Shown here: positions 1 through 8,240 of the stretch, piece by piece
How positions within the stretch are numbered: position 1 is the first letter of the stretch
Layout: every line of letters begins with the position of its first letter
Origin: Paraburkholderia fungorum
Lineage (GTDB): Bacteria; Pseudomonadota; Gammaproteobacteria; Burkholderiales; Burkholderiaceae
Length of the DNA: 64,000 nucleotides
Assembly (NCBI RefSeq): GCF_900099835.1
Contig: NZ_FNKP01000001.1
Coordinates: 1,736,001-1,800,000 of the forward strand
Direction of reading: 5' to 3'
Notes under the pieces: model-generated
Databases searched by the model: none
Told to the model about the DNA's origin: nothing
Seen by the model: the letters and a program-made list of their open reading frames with translations, nothing else
Translations under genes and position numbers: made by a program

Positions 1-1161
1 GATGCGAATCTGGAGCGCGTGAAGCAGGAACTCGTCGCGGAAGGCGTCGTGCCGGAAGAATACGGTGGCGAATCGCCGTTCGTTCCGGTGTCGGCAAAAA
101 CCGGCGCGGGCATCGACGATCTGCTCGAAAACGTGTTGCTGCAAGCCGAAGTGCTGGAACTGAAGGCACCGGTCGAAGCGCCGGCCAAGGGTCTGGTTAT
201 CGAAGCGAAGCTCGACAAGGGTAAGGGTCCGGTTGCAACGATCCTGGTCCAGTCGGGTACGTTGAACCGCGGCGACGTGGTGCTGGCAGGTAGCGCTTAC
301 GGTCGTGTGCGAGCCATGCTCGACGAAACCGGCAAGCCGACCAAGTCGGCAGGTCCGTCGATCCCGGTCGAAATTCAGGGTTTGTCGGAAGTCCCGCAGG
401 CTGGCGAAGAAGTCATCGTCATGCCGGACGACCGCAAGGCGCGTGAAGTGGCGCTGTTCCGTCAAGGCAAGTTCCGCGACGTCAAGCTGGCCAAGCAACA
501 GGCCGCGAAGCTCGAGAACATGCTGGAACAGATGGGCGAAGGCGAAGTGGCGTATATGCCGCTCATCGTGAAGGCCGACGTGCAGGGTTCGCAGGAAGCG
601 TTGGTGCAGTCGCTGCTCAAGCTTTCGACCGACGAAGTGCGCGTGCAGATCGTGCACGGCGCGGTGGGCGGTATCAGCGAGTCGGACGTCAACCTGGCAA
701 CGGCATCGAAGGCGGTCATCATCGGCTTCAACACCCGTGCGGATGCGCAAGCTCGCAAGCTGGCGGAGTCGAACGGCGTCGATATTCGTTACTACAACAT
801 CATCTATGACGCAGTGGATGACGTGAAGGCAGCGATGTCGGGCATGCTGGCACCGGAGAAGCGCGAAATCGTGACGGGTACGGTCGAAGTGCGTCAGGTC
901 TTCAAGGTACCGAAGATTGGTGCAGTGGCCGGTTGTATGGTCACGGACGGTTTCGTCAAGCGCTCGTCGTCGGTGCGCGTGTTGCGCAACAACGTCGTTA
1001 TCTTCACGGGCGAGCTCGATTCGCTCAAGCGCTTCAAGGACGACGTCAAGGAAGTCCGCCAGGGCTTCGAGTGCGGTATGTCGATCAAGAACTTCAACGA
1101 TATCGTCGAAGGCGATCAGTTCGAAGTCTTCGAGATCACCGAAGTCGCGCGTACGCTGTAA
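1..1161 (+). CDS. infB: Translation initiation factor IF-2, C-terminal part (5' truncated by window edge)
   Basis: The frame is open from base 1 and gives the last 386 residues of IF-2, the GTPase that places initiator fMet-tRNA on the 30S subunit and promotes 50S joining. The visible part starts at the end of the G domain, with the [10 protein letters not shown] stretch that matches the G5 loop at about residues 28-37. The domain II beta barrel, the long linking helix and the C-terminal tRNA-binding domain follow (ending [13 protein letters not shown]). Burkholderia IF-2 is roughly 970 residues, so the N-terminal region and the P-loop lie upstream of the window. The gene is followed by a strong hairpin and then rbfA and truB, the usual nusA-infB-rbfA-truB order. 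Identity is certain; the start cannot be seen. Confidence 0.97.
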   Translation, partial: DANLERVKQELVAEGVVPEEYGGESPFVPVSAKTGAGIDDLLENVLLQAEVLELKAPVEAPAKGLVIEAKLDKGKGPVATILVQSGTLNRGDVVLAGSAYGRVRAMLDETGKPTKSAGPSIPVEIQGLSEVPQAGEEVIVMPDDRKAREVALFRQGKFRDVKLAKQQAAKLENMLEQMGEGEVAYMPLIVKADVQGSQEALVQSLLKLSTDEVRVQIVHGAVGGISESDVNLATASKAVIIGFNTRADAQARKLAESNGVDIRYYNIIYDAVDDVKAAMSGMLAPEKREIVTGTVEVRQVFKVPKIGAVAGCMVTDGFVKRSSSVRVLRNNVVIFTGELDSLKRFKDDVKEVRQGFECGMSIKNFNDIVEGDQFEVFEITEVARTL

Positions 1162-1178
1162 TTCACGCGGCACGGCTC

Positions 1179-1216
1179 AACGGGCGGAGCGGGCTTTAAC
1201 GCCCGCTCCGCCCGTT
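1179..1216 (+). terminator. Strong stem-loop with T-run after infB
   Basis: A perfect 16-bp inverted repeat (AACGGGCGGAGCGGGC at 1179-1194, its complement at 1201-1216) encloses the loop TTTAAC and is followed by GTTTTTGG. This has the form of a Rho-independent terminator, yet it lies inside the infB-rbfA-truB unit, so it may be an attenuator or a partial terminator. Confidence 0.8.
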
Positions 1217-1349
1217 GTTTTTGGGGCCGCCGTTTCGCGCAGGCCGGTTTTGTCCACCGGGCCATTTGTCTATTGGCCGCCCGGTTAGTCGAAAACCATG
1301 GTCGCGCGAACAACTTTTTTGCATCCGTCAGATCGGATCACATAACACC

Positions 1350-1715
1350 ATGCCTAAGAAACGTACTTCCCCTAATCGCAATGTGCAGATTGCCGATCAG
1401 ATCCAGCGCGATCTGTCCGAGCTGCTGCGCGAGGTCAAGGACCCGCGCATCGGCATTGTCACGATTCAGAGCGTCGAACTGACGCCGGACTACGCGCACG
1501 CGAAAGTCTTCTTCACGACGTTGACGGGCGACCCGCAACAGACTCTCGAAGCGTTGGTCCACGCGGCCGGTCATCTGCACAATCAGCTGTTCAAACGCCT
1601 GCACATCCATACCGTGCCGACGCTGCATTTCCACTACGACAAGACGATCGAGCGTGCCGTCGAAATGTCGCGTCTGATCGACGAAGCCAACGCCTCGCGC
1701 GCCAAGGAAGACTGA
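1350..1715 (+). CDS. rbfA: 30S ribosome-binding factor RbfA
   Basis: This 121-residue protein is the size of RbfA, the small KH-fold factor that binds the 30S subunit near the 5' end helix of 16S rRNA and acts in late maturation and cold adaptation. Family features are the N-terminal basic stretch [13 protein letters not shown], the [12 protein letters not shown] segment at about residues 24-35, the conserved DYAHAKVFF strand at about residues 46-54, and the LHFHYDKT segment before the terminal helix. The ATG at 1350 was chosen because it begins the conserved N terminus; the frame is open upstream but that sequence resembles nothing. truB follows after 117 bp. The strong hairpin upstream may set its level relative to infB. 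Confidence 0.96.
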   Translation: MPKKRTSPNRNVQIADQIQRDLSELLREVKDPRIGIVTIQSVELTPDYAHAKVFFTTLTGDPQQTLEALVHAAGHLHNQLFKRLHIHTVPTLHFHYDKTIERAVEMSRLIDEANASRAKED

Positions 1716-1832
1716 GCGCGGCGTTAGCCGCAATCGCGGACGTGGCAGTGGTATTGGTTTCTACGCGCAACACGCAATGCGCCACTGTTTAGTGCTGTTT
1801 TCCGTATCCATCGAAGTCTCTGCTTTTTTGAC

Positions 1833-2768
1833 ATGACCGCACCTCAACGCCCCCGCGTGCCGCGTCGCGCGCTCGACGGCGTGCTGCTGCTCGACAAGCC
1901 GCTCGGCCTGTCGAGCAACGACGCGCTGATCCGCGCCAAGCGTCTCTATCTGGCGAAAAAAGCGGGCCACACCGGCACGCTCGATCCTCTCGCGACCGGT
2001 TTGCTGCCGCTGTGTTTCGGCGAAGCCACCAAGTTTTCGCAAGACCTGCTCGAAGCCGACAAGACCTACGAGGCCACCATGCGCCTCGGCATTCGTACGA
2101 CCACCGGCGACGCCGAAGGCGAAGCGATCGATACGCGCGAAGTCACGTGCGACGAGGCGGCGGTGCAGGCGGTGCTTCCGCAATTCCTCGGCGAAATCAC
2201 CCAGGTTCCGCCGATGTACTCCGCGCTCAAGCGAGACGGCAAGCCGTTGTACGAGTACGCGCGTGCCGGTCAGACTGTGGAGCGCGAAGGGCGTCAGGTC
2301 ACGATCCTCAAGCTCGAATTGATCGCGTGTGCGTTGCCGGACGTGTCATTTCGCGTGACGTGCAGTAAGGGCACCTACGTGCGCACGCTGGCCGAAGACA
2401 TTGGCGAAGCGCTGGGGTGCGGCGCGCATCTGGTTGCGCTGCGGCGTACCGGAGTCGGAGCGCTGACGCTCGAGAATTCGGTGACGCTCGATGCGTTGTC
2501 GGACGCGACGGAAGCCGAGCGCGACACGTGGCTGCAACCGGTGGACGCGTTGCTGTCGACCTTCCCGCGTATCGAGTTGAACGAGGATGAAACGCGGCGG
2601 TTTCTGCACGGCCAGCGTCTGAAACTGTCGGAGTTGACGATTTCCTCCGACGCCGTGAACGCACCGCGCGTGAGGGTGTATGCCGCGCAGGGCCGCTTGT
2701 TGGGGGTTGCGAAGCAAGGCGAGGGCGTGCTTGCGCCGGAGCGGCTGGTGGTGACGGCGGCTAGCTAG
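1833..2768 (+). CDS. truB: tRNA pseudouridine-55 synthase TruB
   Basis: TruB converts uridine 55 of the T-loop of most tRNAs to pseudouridine and also acts as a tRNA chaperone. The 311-residue product has the expected length. The catalytic aspartate is visible as D51 in the motif GHTGTLDPLATG. KPLGLSSND near the N terminus and GTYVRTLAEDIG at about residues 185-196 are also family landmarks, and the C-terminal part forms a PUA-like domain. It is the last gene of the infB-rbfA-truB group and is followed within 50 bp by a strong terminator shared with the convergent efflux operon. Confidence 0.97.
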   Translation: MTAPQRPRVPRRALDGVLLLDKPLGLSSNDALIRAKRLYLAKKAGHTGTLDPLATGLLPLCFGEATKFSQDLLEADKTYEATMRLGIRTTTGDAEGEAIDTREVTCDEAAVQAVLPQFLGEITQVPPMYSALKRDGKPLYEYARAGQTVEREGRQVTILKLELIACALPDVSFRVTCSKGTYVRTLAEDIGEALGCGAHLVALRRTGVGALTLENSVTLDALSDATEAERDTWLQPVDALLSTFPRIELNEDETRRFLHGQRLKLSELTISSDAVNAPRVRVYAAQGRLLGVAKQGEGVLAPERLVVTAAS

Positions 2769-2810
2769 CGTTATCGCAAGCGATTACTCAGGCGACCTAC
2801 GCCAGTACGA

Positions 2811-2848
2811 AAAAAGGCGGGACTGCTCGAAAGCAGTCCCGCCTTTTT
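2811..2848. terminator. Bidirectional Rho-independent terminator between truB and emrB
   Basis: A 12-bp GC-rich stem, GGCGGGACTGCT / AGCAGTCCCGCC (2816-2843), with loop CGAA is flanked by five A on the left and five T on the right. It can therefore terminate truB on the plus strand and the emr operon on the minus strand. Confidence 0.9.
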
Positions 2849-2888
2849 CATACCGCCGTCAGATCAGGAAGACGGCGGCCTTTGAATC

Positions 2889-4451
2889 TCAATGCGCCGC
2901 TGCAGCCGCCGCACCCGCATCACCGCCGGCGCGTTCCGGTTTGGTAATCCAGATCAGCGCAATCAGCGCCACAAAAATACCGGCTGACATGAAGAACAGA
3001 TCGTTCACGCCCAACTGTGCGGCTTGCTGCGTGGCCATCGTGTTGAACAGCCCGTACGCCTGCGACTGACTAAAACCCGCCGCACCCATTTGCCGGATCG
3101 ACTGATCGAACACCGGGTTGTACACGTTAGCCTGCGCGGCCAGTTGCGCGTGATGCATGATCGTACGGTGATCCCACGCGGTCTGGAAAATCGACGTGCC
3201 GATACCGCCGCACATGATCCGCACGAAATTCGACAGACCCGACGCTGCGGGAATCCGGTTGCCCGGCAGACCCGACAGCGTGATCGACACCAGCGGGATA
3301 AAGAACCCCGCCATGCCGATGCCCTGAATCAACGTGGGGATCAACAGCGAGTTGGTGTCCACGCCGGTCGTATAACGCGAGCGCATCCAGAAACACAGCG
3401 CGAACACCAGAAACGACAGCGTCGCGATATAGCGCGGATCGGTGCGCGGCAAAATCTTGCCCGTAATCGGCGACAGCAGCACCGCGAACAGACCGACCGG
3501 CGCCATCACCAGCCCGGCTTCGGTCGCGGTGTAGCCGATGTCGGTTTGCAGCCACAGCGGCAGCAACACGAGATTGCCGAAGTAGAGCCCGTAGCCGATG
3601 GATAGCGCGATGGTCCCGCCGGTGAAGTTGCGCCGCGCGAACAGCGACAGGTCGACCACCGGATGCTTCGCCGTCAGTTCCCACACGATAAAGAACGCGA
3701 GCGCAATGACCGCGACCAGCGCCAGCACGACGACCGTCGTCGACGAAAACCAGTCGAGGTCCTTGCCCTTGTCGAGCATCACCTGAAGCGAGCCGACCCA
3801 GACGATCAGCAGACCGAGACCGACGCCGTCGATCGGCGCTTTGCGTATCACCGAATCGCGGTTGCGGAAGATCATCCACGTCGCGAGAGCCGCAATGATC
3901 CCGACCGGAATGTTGACGTAGAAAATCCACGGCCACGAGATGTTGTCGGAAATCCAGCCGCCGAGAATCGGGCCGGCCACCGGCGCGATTAGCGTGGTCA
4001 TGGCCCACATCGATAACGCCATGGGCGCTTTTGCGCGTGGGTAGCTGGCGAGCAGCAGCGTTTGCGACAGCGGAATCATCGGTCCGGCGACCGCGCCCTG
4101 CAGCACGCGCGACGCCAGCAAAAACGGCAGGGTGGGCGCGAGGCCGCACATCCACGACGAGATCACGAACAGGATGATCGACGCCATGAACAGACGCACC
4201 TGACCAATACGGTCGGTGAGCCAGCCGGTTAGCGGCACCGAGATTGCGTTGGCGACCGCGAACGACGTAATGACCCACGTGCCCTGGTCGGACGAGACGC
4301 CGAGATCGCCCGAAATGGACGGGATCGACACGTTGGCAATCGACGTGTCGAGCACGTTCATAAAAACGGCAAGCGACACCGCGATGGTGCCGATTACCAG
4401 TTGCGCTCCCTCGAGCGGCGGGTGAGGGAGCTGCGCCTGAGCCTGAGCCAT
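2889..4451 (-). CDS. emrB: EmrB/QacA-type MFS multidrug efflux transporter (DHA2 family)
   Basis: This 520-residue inner-membrane protein is the proton-driven pump of a tripartite efflux system and exports hydrophobic drugs or acids. The hydrophobic profile fits the 14-helix DHA2 class. Helix 1 contains the VLDTSIANVSIPSI motif typical of this family, the loop 2-3 motif appears as GWLTDRIGQVRLF, and the motif C helix carries VAGPILGGWIS. The C terminus is alanine-rich (AGGDAGAAAAAAH). The gene is the last of the marR-OMF-emrA-emrB operon, 36 bp after emrA, and ends at a bidirectional terminator. The substrate cannot be read from the sequence. Confidence 0.93.
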   Translation of the reverse strand: MAQAQAQLPHPPLEGAQLVIGTIAVSLAVFMNVLDTSIANVSIPSISGDLGVSSDQGTWVITSFAVANAISVPLTGWLTDRIGQVRLFMASIILFVISSWMCGLAPTLPFLLASRVLQGAVAGPMIPLSQTLLLASYPRAKAPMALSMWAMTTLIAPVAGPILGGWISDNISWPWIFYVNIPVGIIAALATWMIFRNRDSVIRKAPIDGVGLGLLIVWVGSLQVMLDKGKDLDWFSSTTVVVLALVAVIALAFFIVWELTAKHPVVDLSLFARRNFTGGTIALSIGYGLYFGNLVLLPLWLQTDIGYTATEAGLVMAPVGLFAVLLSPITGKILPRTDPRYIATLSFLVFALCFWMRSRYTTGVDTNSLLIPTLIQGIGMAGFFIPLVSITLSGLPGNRIPAASGLSNFVRIMCGGIGTSIFQTAWDHRTIMHHAQLAAQANVYNPVFDQSIRQMGAAGFSQSQAYGLFNTMATQQAAQLGVNDLFFMSAGIFVALIALIWITKPERAGGDAGAAAAAAH

Positions 4452-4487
4452 TAAAGAAGCCTTGTTTGAATCGTCACGCGGCTGGGA

Positions 4488-5726
4488 TCAGCTCTTGGCC
4501 GGCTTGGCGGCCGGGACAGCAGCGTCGGCGCCGGTTTGCGCCGACTTCTTCGCGCCGCCATTCGGACCGGCGTTTTCCGCGATGATGCGGGCAACTTCGG
4601 CATCGGCTTCGTCGCCGAACTTCGCGAACACGTCGGTCTGGTAGACCGTGTTCGGCGCGTCGCCGAGGTGGCCGCCGTTGTCGTCCTTGATGCTCACGTC
4701 GACCTGCATCGACAGGCCGATGCGCAGCGGGTGCTTCTCGAGATCGGCCGGATCGAGCGAGATACGCACCGGCAGACGCTGCACCACCTTGATCCAGTTG
4801 CCGGTCGCGTTTTGCGCGGGCAGCAGCGAGAACGCCGAACCCGTGCCGGCCGAGAAGCCGATCACCTTGCCGTGATACACCACCGACGAACCGTACACGT
4901 CAGCCGTCATTTCAACCGGCTGGCCGATCCGCATATGACGCAGTTGCACTTCCTTGAAGTTTGCGTCGATCCACAAGCTGTTCAGCGGCACGATCGCCAT
5001 CAGTGGGGTGCCCGGCGACACGCGCTGGCCGACCTGCACCGAGCGTTTCGCGACATAGCCGGTGACCGGTGCCGGCAGGTTGTTACGCGCGTTGTTCAGG
5101 TACGCGTCGCGGACCTTCGCGGCGGCGGCCTGGACGTTCGGATGGCTCGCGATCGTGGTGTTCGCGGTCAATGCGCGGTTCGACGCCAGTTGTTGCTGGG
5201 CGGCGTCGACAGAGGCTTGCGCGCTCTTCACGGCGTCGCGGGCGTGCGAGATTTCTTCCTGTGACACCGCGCCGGTTTGCGCGACCGTCAGACGGCGCTT
5301 CAGGTCGTCCTGAGCGCGCGACAGATCGGCCTGACGCTGCGCGACTTGCGCGGCGTACTGGTTGTCGTCGACGAAAATGCCGCGCACCTGACGCACGGTC
5401 TGCGCCAGTTGCGCTTCGGTCTGCTCGAGCGTGACGCGTGCGTCAGCCGGATCGAGCACGACGACCGGGTCGCCGGCCTTCACGGTTTGCGTGTCGTCTG
5501 CATTCACGCTGACCACGGTGCCGGTCACTTGCGGCGTGATCTGAACGACGTTGCCGTTCACGTACGCGTCGTCGGTGCTTTCGGTGAAGCGTGCGACGAG
5601 GAAGTAGTAAAGGCCGTACGCGATCGCGGCAATCAGGATCACGATGACGAGCAGCGTCATCATGCGCTTGCGTTTGCCGTTGTTCGCCGGCTGTTGCGGG
5701 GCGGCGGGCTGCTGGGGGGTGCTCAT
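4488..5726 (-). CDS. emrA: EmrA-type periplasmic adaptor (membrane fusion protein, HlyD family)
   Basis: The 412-residue protein links the inner-membrane pump to the outer-membrane channel. A basic N-terminal stretch NGKRKRMM precedes a single membrane anchor at about residues 24-46 (LLVIVILIAAIAYGLYYF). The split lipoyl (biotinyl-like) domain follows: the first half contains STDDAYVNGNVVQITPQVTG and the second half APVTGYVAKRSVQVGQRV. Between them lies a helical hairpin rich in Q and A (about residues 100-210). The ending is rich in A, K and P. It sits between the outer-membrane factor (73 bp upstream) and emrB, the standard arrangement of an EmrAB-TolC-like pump. Confidence 0.94.
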   Translation of the reverse strand: MSTPQQPAAPQQPANNGKRKRMMTLLVIVILIAAIAYGLYYFLVARFTESTDDAYVNGNVVQITPQVTGTVVSVNADDTQTVKAGDPVVVLDPADARVTLEQTEAQLAQTVRQVRGIFVDDNQYAAQVAQRQADLSRAQDDLKRRLTVAQTGAVSQEEISHARDAVKSAQASVDAAQQQLASNRALTANTTIASHPNVQAAAAKVRDAYLNNARNNLPAPVTGYVAKRSVQVGQRVSPGTPLMAIVPLNSLWIDANFKEVQLRHMRIGQPVEMTADVYGSSVVYHGKVIGFSAGTGSAFSLLPAQNATGNWIKVVQRLPVRISLDPADLEKHPLRIGLSMQVDVSIKDDNGGHLGDAPNTVYQTDVFAKFGDEADAEVARIIAENAGPNGGAKKSAQTGADAAVPAAKPAKS

Positions 5727-5799
5727 TGATGTGCTCCGGGTTCTCTCAAGCGTCGTCGTTTATTCGGATGTTCGTGCGTGTGTTCGGTGCGTTGCGCGC

Positions 5800-7308
5800 T
5801 CAGTTCGCTGCGGCGGTCGCGGCGGTGGCCGATGCCGGGGCATCGGTCGGCACCACGAGGCCGGTCTGCGTCGCGTCGAAACCGCCGCCGAGCGCCTTGA
5901 TGAGGCCGATCTGCATATCGCGGCGCTTCATCTTCAGGCTCGTCACCGTCTGTTCGGCGGAGAGGCGGTTCTGGTCGGCGGTCAGCACCTGCAACTGCGG
6001 CGACAAACCGGCCTTGTAGCGGATCACGGCCAGCTGGTAGGCCTTCGTCGATGCGTCGAGCGCGCGTTGTGCGTCGCCCGATTGCTGGTCGATCGAACGG
6101 ATCGACGAGACTTGCGTCGCGACGTCCTGCAATGCGCCGATGAGCGTCTGGTTGTAGTTCGCCACGTCGAGGTCGAAGTCGGCAAAGCGGCCCTTCAACT
6201 GCGAGCGCAAGGCGCCGGCGTCGAAAATCGGCAGATGGATCGCCGGGCCGAACTGGATCTGACGGCTCGATGCGGTCAGGAAACGGCCCCAGCCGAATGC
6301 ATCGAAACCGAAACCGGCGGCGAGGTTCACGTCCGGGAAGAACTCGGCTTTCGCTTCCTTCACGTCGTGCATCGCCGCTTCGACCTGCCAGCGTGCGGCC
6401 ACGATGTCCGCGCGACGGGCGACGAGATCGGCCGGAATGTTGTCGGGCAGCGCCACGACAGCGCCGTTGCCAAGCGTCGGCTTGGCGATTTGCAGGCCAC
6501 GGTCGGGACCCTTGCCGAGCAGCGCGCCCAGTTGATAGCGCACGGTGGTGATCTGGCCGTCCAGTTCGGTCAAATTCGACTGGCTGGTCGCGATATTGCC
6601 GCTCGCCGTCTGCCTCTCGACGTTGGTGTCGAGGCCGGCGGCCACGCGGCCGTTGGTGATGCGGCCAATATCCTGACGATTGGCGATTTCGCGTGCGGCG
6701 ATATCGCGGAACGCGTAAAGCTGCGCCAACTGGTTATAGGCGCTCGCCACCGATGCCGCGAGCGTCACGCGCGCCTGCTGCATGTCCGCTTCAGCCGCCT
6801 TTTCCTGCGACACGGCCTGGCCCAGACGCTGACGGTTCTTGCCCCACAGGTCCAGATCCCACGACGCGCTGGCCAGCACGTTGTTCTCGCTGTACCAGGT
6901 GCCGCCGTACGGGGGCGGGTAGAGCGAATTGGCTGAATAGAGTTCGCGGGTCCATGAATAGCTGCCGTTGACCTTCGGGAACAGCGCCGAGCGCGACGTC
7001 TCGATATACGAGGAGGCTTTGGCCAGACGGGCCTGCGCTTGCGCGATCGACGGGCTGCCGTCGAGCGCTTCCGAAATCAGCTGGGGCAGTTGCGGATCGC
7101 CGAACTGGTTGGCCCAGTCGAGCGACGGCCACTGGCCGCCCTGGCCGGGCAGGCTTTGGGTGGACTCATACTGAGCCGGCGACGACATCTGCTTGTCGCT
7201 TTTCATACCGAAGTAGTTCGCGCACCCCGTGAGGGCGAGCGCCGTCACCGCGGCGGCGACAGCGGCCCGGCTCGAAAGCGCGGGCGCGGACAGGGAAAGG
7301 GATTTCAT
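5800..7308 (-). CDS. NodT-family outer-membrane efflux lipoprotein (TolC-like)
   Basis: This 502-residue outer-membrane factor provides the exit duct for the EmrAB-type pump. From the ATG at 7308 the product has an N-terminal signal ending in the lipobox ALTGC, so it should be a lipid-anchored OMF of the NodT/OprM type. The two OEP repeats are seen as helical sequence with LAKASSYIETSRSALFP in the first half and VAARWQVEAAMHDVKEAKAE in the second. The frame is open for 28 codons upstream, but a start there would bury the signal peptide. The gene lies 49 bp after marR, so the regulator and pump are probably co-transcribed. Confidence 0.93.
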   Translation of the reverse strand: MKSLSLSAPALSSRAAVAAAVTALALTGCANYFGMKSDKQMSSPAQYESTQSLPGQGGQWPSLDWANQFGDPQLPQLISEALDGSPSIAQAQARLAKASSYIETSRSALFPKVNGSYSWTRELYSANSLYPPPYGGTWYSENNVLASASWDLDLWGKNRQRLGQAVSQEKAAEADMQQARVTLAASVASAYNQLAQLYAFRDIAAREIANRQDIGRITNGRVAAGLDTNVERQTASGNIATSQSNLTELDGQITTVRYQLGALLGKGPDRGLQIAKPTLGNGAVVALPDNIPADLVARRADIVAARWQVEAAMHDVKEAKAEFFPDVNLAAGFGFDAFGWGRFLTASSRQIQFGPAIHLPIFDAGALRSQLKGRFADFDLDVANYNQTLIGALQDVATQVSSIRSIDQQSGDAQRALDASTKAYQLAVIRYKAGLSPQLQVLTADQNRLSAEQTVTSLKMKRRDMQIGLIKALGGGFDATQTGLVVPTDAPASATAATAAAN

Positions 7309-7357
7309 CGCTCGACTCTTTGAGTGGAATGTAATGATGGACGCTGCAAGCAATTTC

Positions 7358-7873
7358 TTACGACTTGCTGTCAAAATTGCTTGCTGCATCACGGGTTAGT
7401 CCCGTTTGTTCGCCGGAATTGACGAGCACGCGACGTAGCATGCTCTTCAGAAAACCCACTTCTTCGGGGGTGAAGCCGCCCAGCAGATCGTCCAGCACGC
7501 CGTTGAAGATGCCCGGCATTCTGGCTGCGATAGCGTGACCTTCCGGTGTCAGCGCGAGGCGGACGACCCGCCGGTCTTCATTGCTGCGCACCCGGGTCAG
7601 CAGGCCGCGTTTCTCCAACCGGTCGACCAGCCGGGTGACGGCGCTGGCGTCGATGCCGTATTCACGGGCCAGTTCGGCGGCCAGCAGGCACTTGCCGCTC
7701 GCTACCATAAACAGGATGCTGCCTTGCTGGCTGGTGATGCCCAACTCGGCCATGCTGCGCTGCGTGACCAGGTTCGACATGGTCGACTTCACTCGCGACA
7801 GCAGATAGCCGACGCTTTCACCTAGCTGATACTCGCTGAGGTCCGGCGTGGGGGTGGGGGACGGCTCCGTCAT
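7358..7873 (-). CDS. MarR-family transcriptional regulator of the efflux operon
   Basis: This 171-residue winged-helix regulator is the first gene of the efflux operon. The recognition region reads ELAREYGIDASAVTRLVDRL (about residues 67-86), and the wing carries the typical SNEDRRVVRLALT sequence with the conserved DRR. MarR proteins bind as dimers to inverted repeats and are released by phenolic or aromatic ligands. An inverted repeat TGACTA N10 TAGTCA lies 24 bp upstream of its start and covers a TATAAT -10 box, which supports autorepression. The ligand is unknown. Confidence 0.93.
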   Translation of the reverse strand: MTEPSPTPTPDLSEYQLGESVGYLLSRVKSTMSNLVTQRSMAELGITSQQGSILFMVASGKCLLAAELAREYGIDASAVTRLVDRLEKRGLLTRVRSNEDRRVVRLALTPEGHAIAARMPGIFNGVLDDLLGGFTPEEVGFLKSMLRRVLVNSGEQTGLTRDAASNFDSKS

Positions 7874-7896
7874 GATTCTCGTGCGAATGCAATGGT

Positions 7897-7918
7897 TGAC
7901 TAGGCAGGATTATAGTCA
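7897..7918. promoter_or_regulatory. Inverted repeat overlapping the marR promoter, candidate MarR operator
   Basis: TGACTA (7897-7902) and TAGTCA (7913-7918) form a 6-bp inverted repeat with 10-bp spacing, about two half-turns apart as MarR dimers prefer. The minus-strand -10 box (7909-7914) lies between and partly within the arms. Confidence 0.5.
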
Positions 7919-7938
7919 GCGGTTGATTGACGCGGCAA
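7909..7938 (-). promoter_or_regulatory. Sigma-70 promoter of the marR-efflux operon
   Basis: On the minus strand, TTGCCG (complement of 7933-7938) and the perfect -10 TATAAT (complement of 7909-7914) are 18 bp apart. The -10 is 35 bp upstream of the marR ATG. Confidence 0.6.
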
Positions 7939-8111
7939 GCGTTATTACAGCTTAGGCAAGGATCTTTTTCTTCCAATCGCTTTAATTGGGGGCCAGGAGC
8001 GGGAAGCCTGCTGTAGGGCGCAGCCGATACCCTTGTAATCGTTGTTCCTACGCATCGCGACGTCGAAGTTGTCCGGGCTATCAGGGAATACCAGAAAGCT
8101 TCATTCTCCCG

Positions 8112-8120
8112 TGCTACAAT
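8112..8120 (+). promoter_or_regulatory. Extended -10 promoter upstream of typA
   Basis: TGCTACAAT gives an extended -10 (TG, one base, TACAAT at 8115-8120) 120 bp before the typA ATG. No good -35 is seen at 17 bp, as is usual for extended -10 promoters. The rest of the 367-bp marR-typA gap (7874-8240) shows no gene. Confidence 0.45.
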
Positions 8121-8240
8121 ATTGGGTTCCCAAAAGTGCGCTTTGGGCTTGTCGTCGTTTCGTGGTTGTTTAGAAGCAAGCAAGTAACCGTAAGCAACCG
8201 GCATAAGCAAGCGGCGCACTCAACTGTCTCCAGGTTTCCT

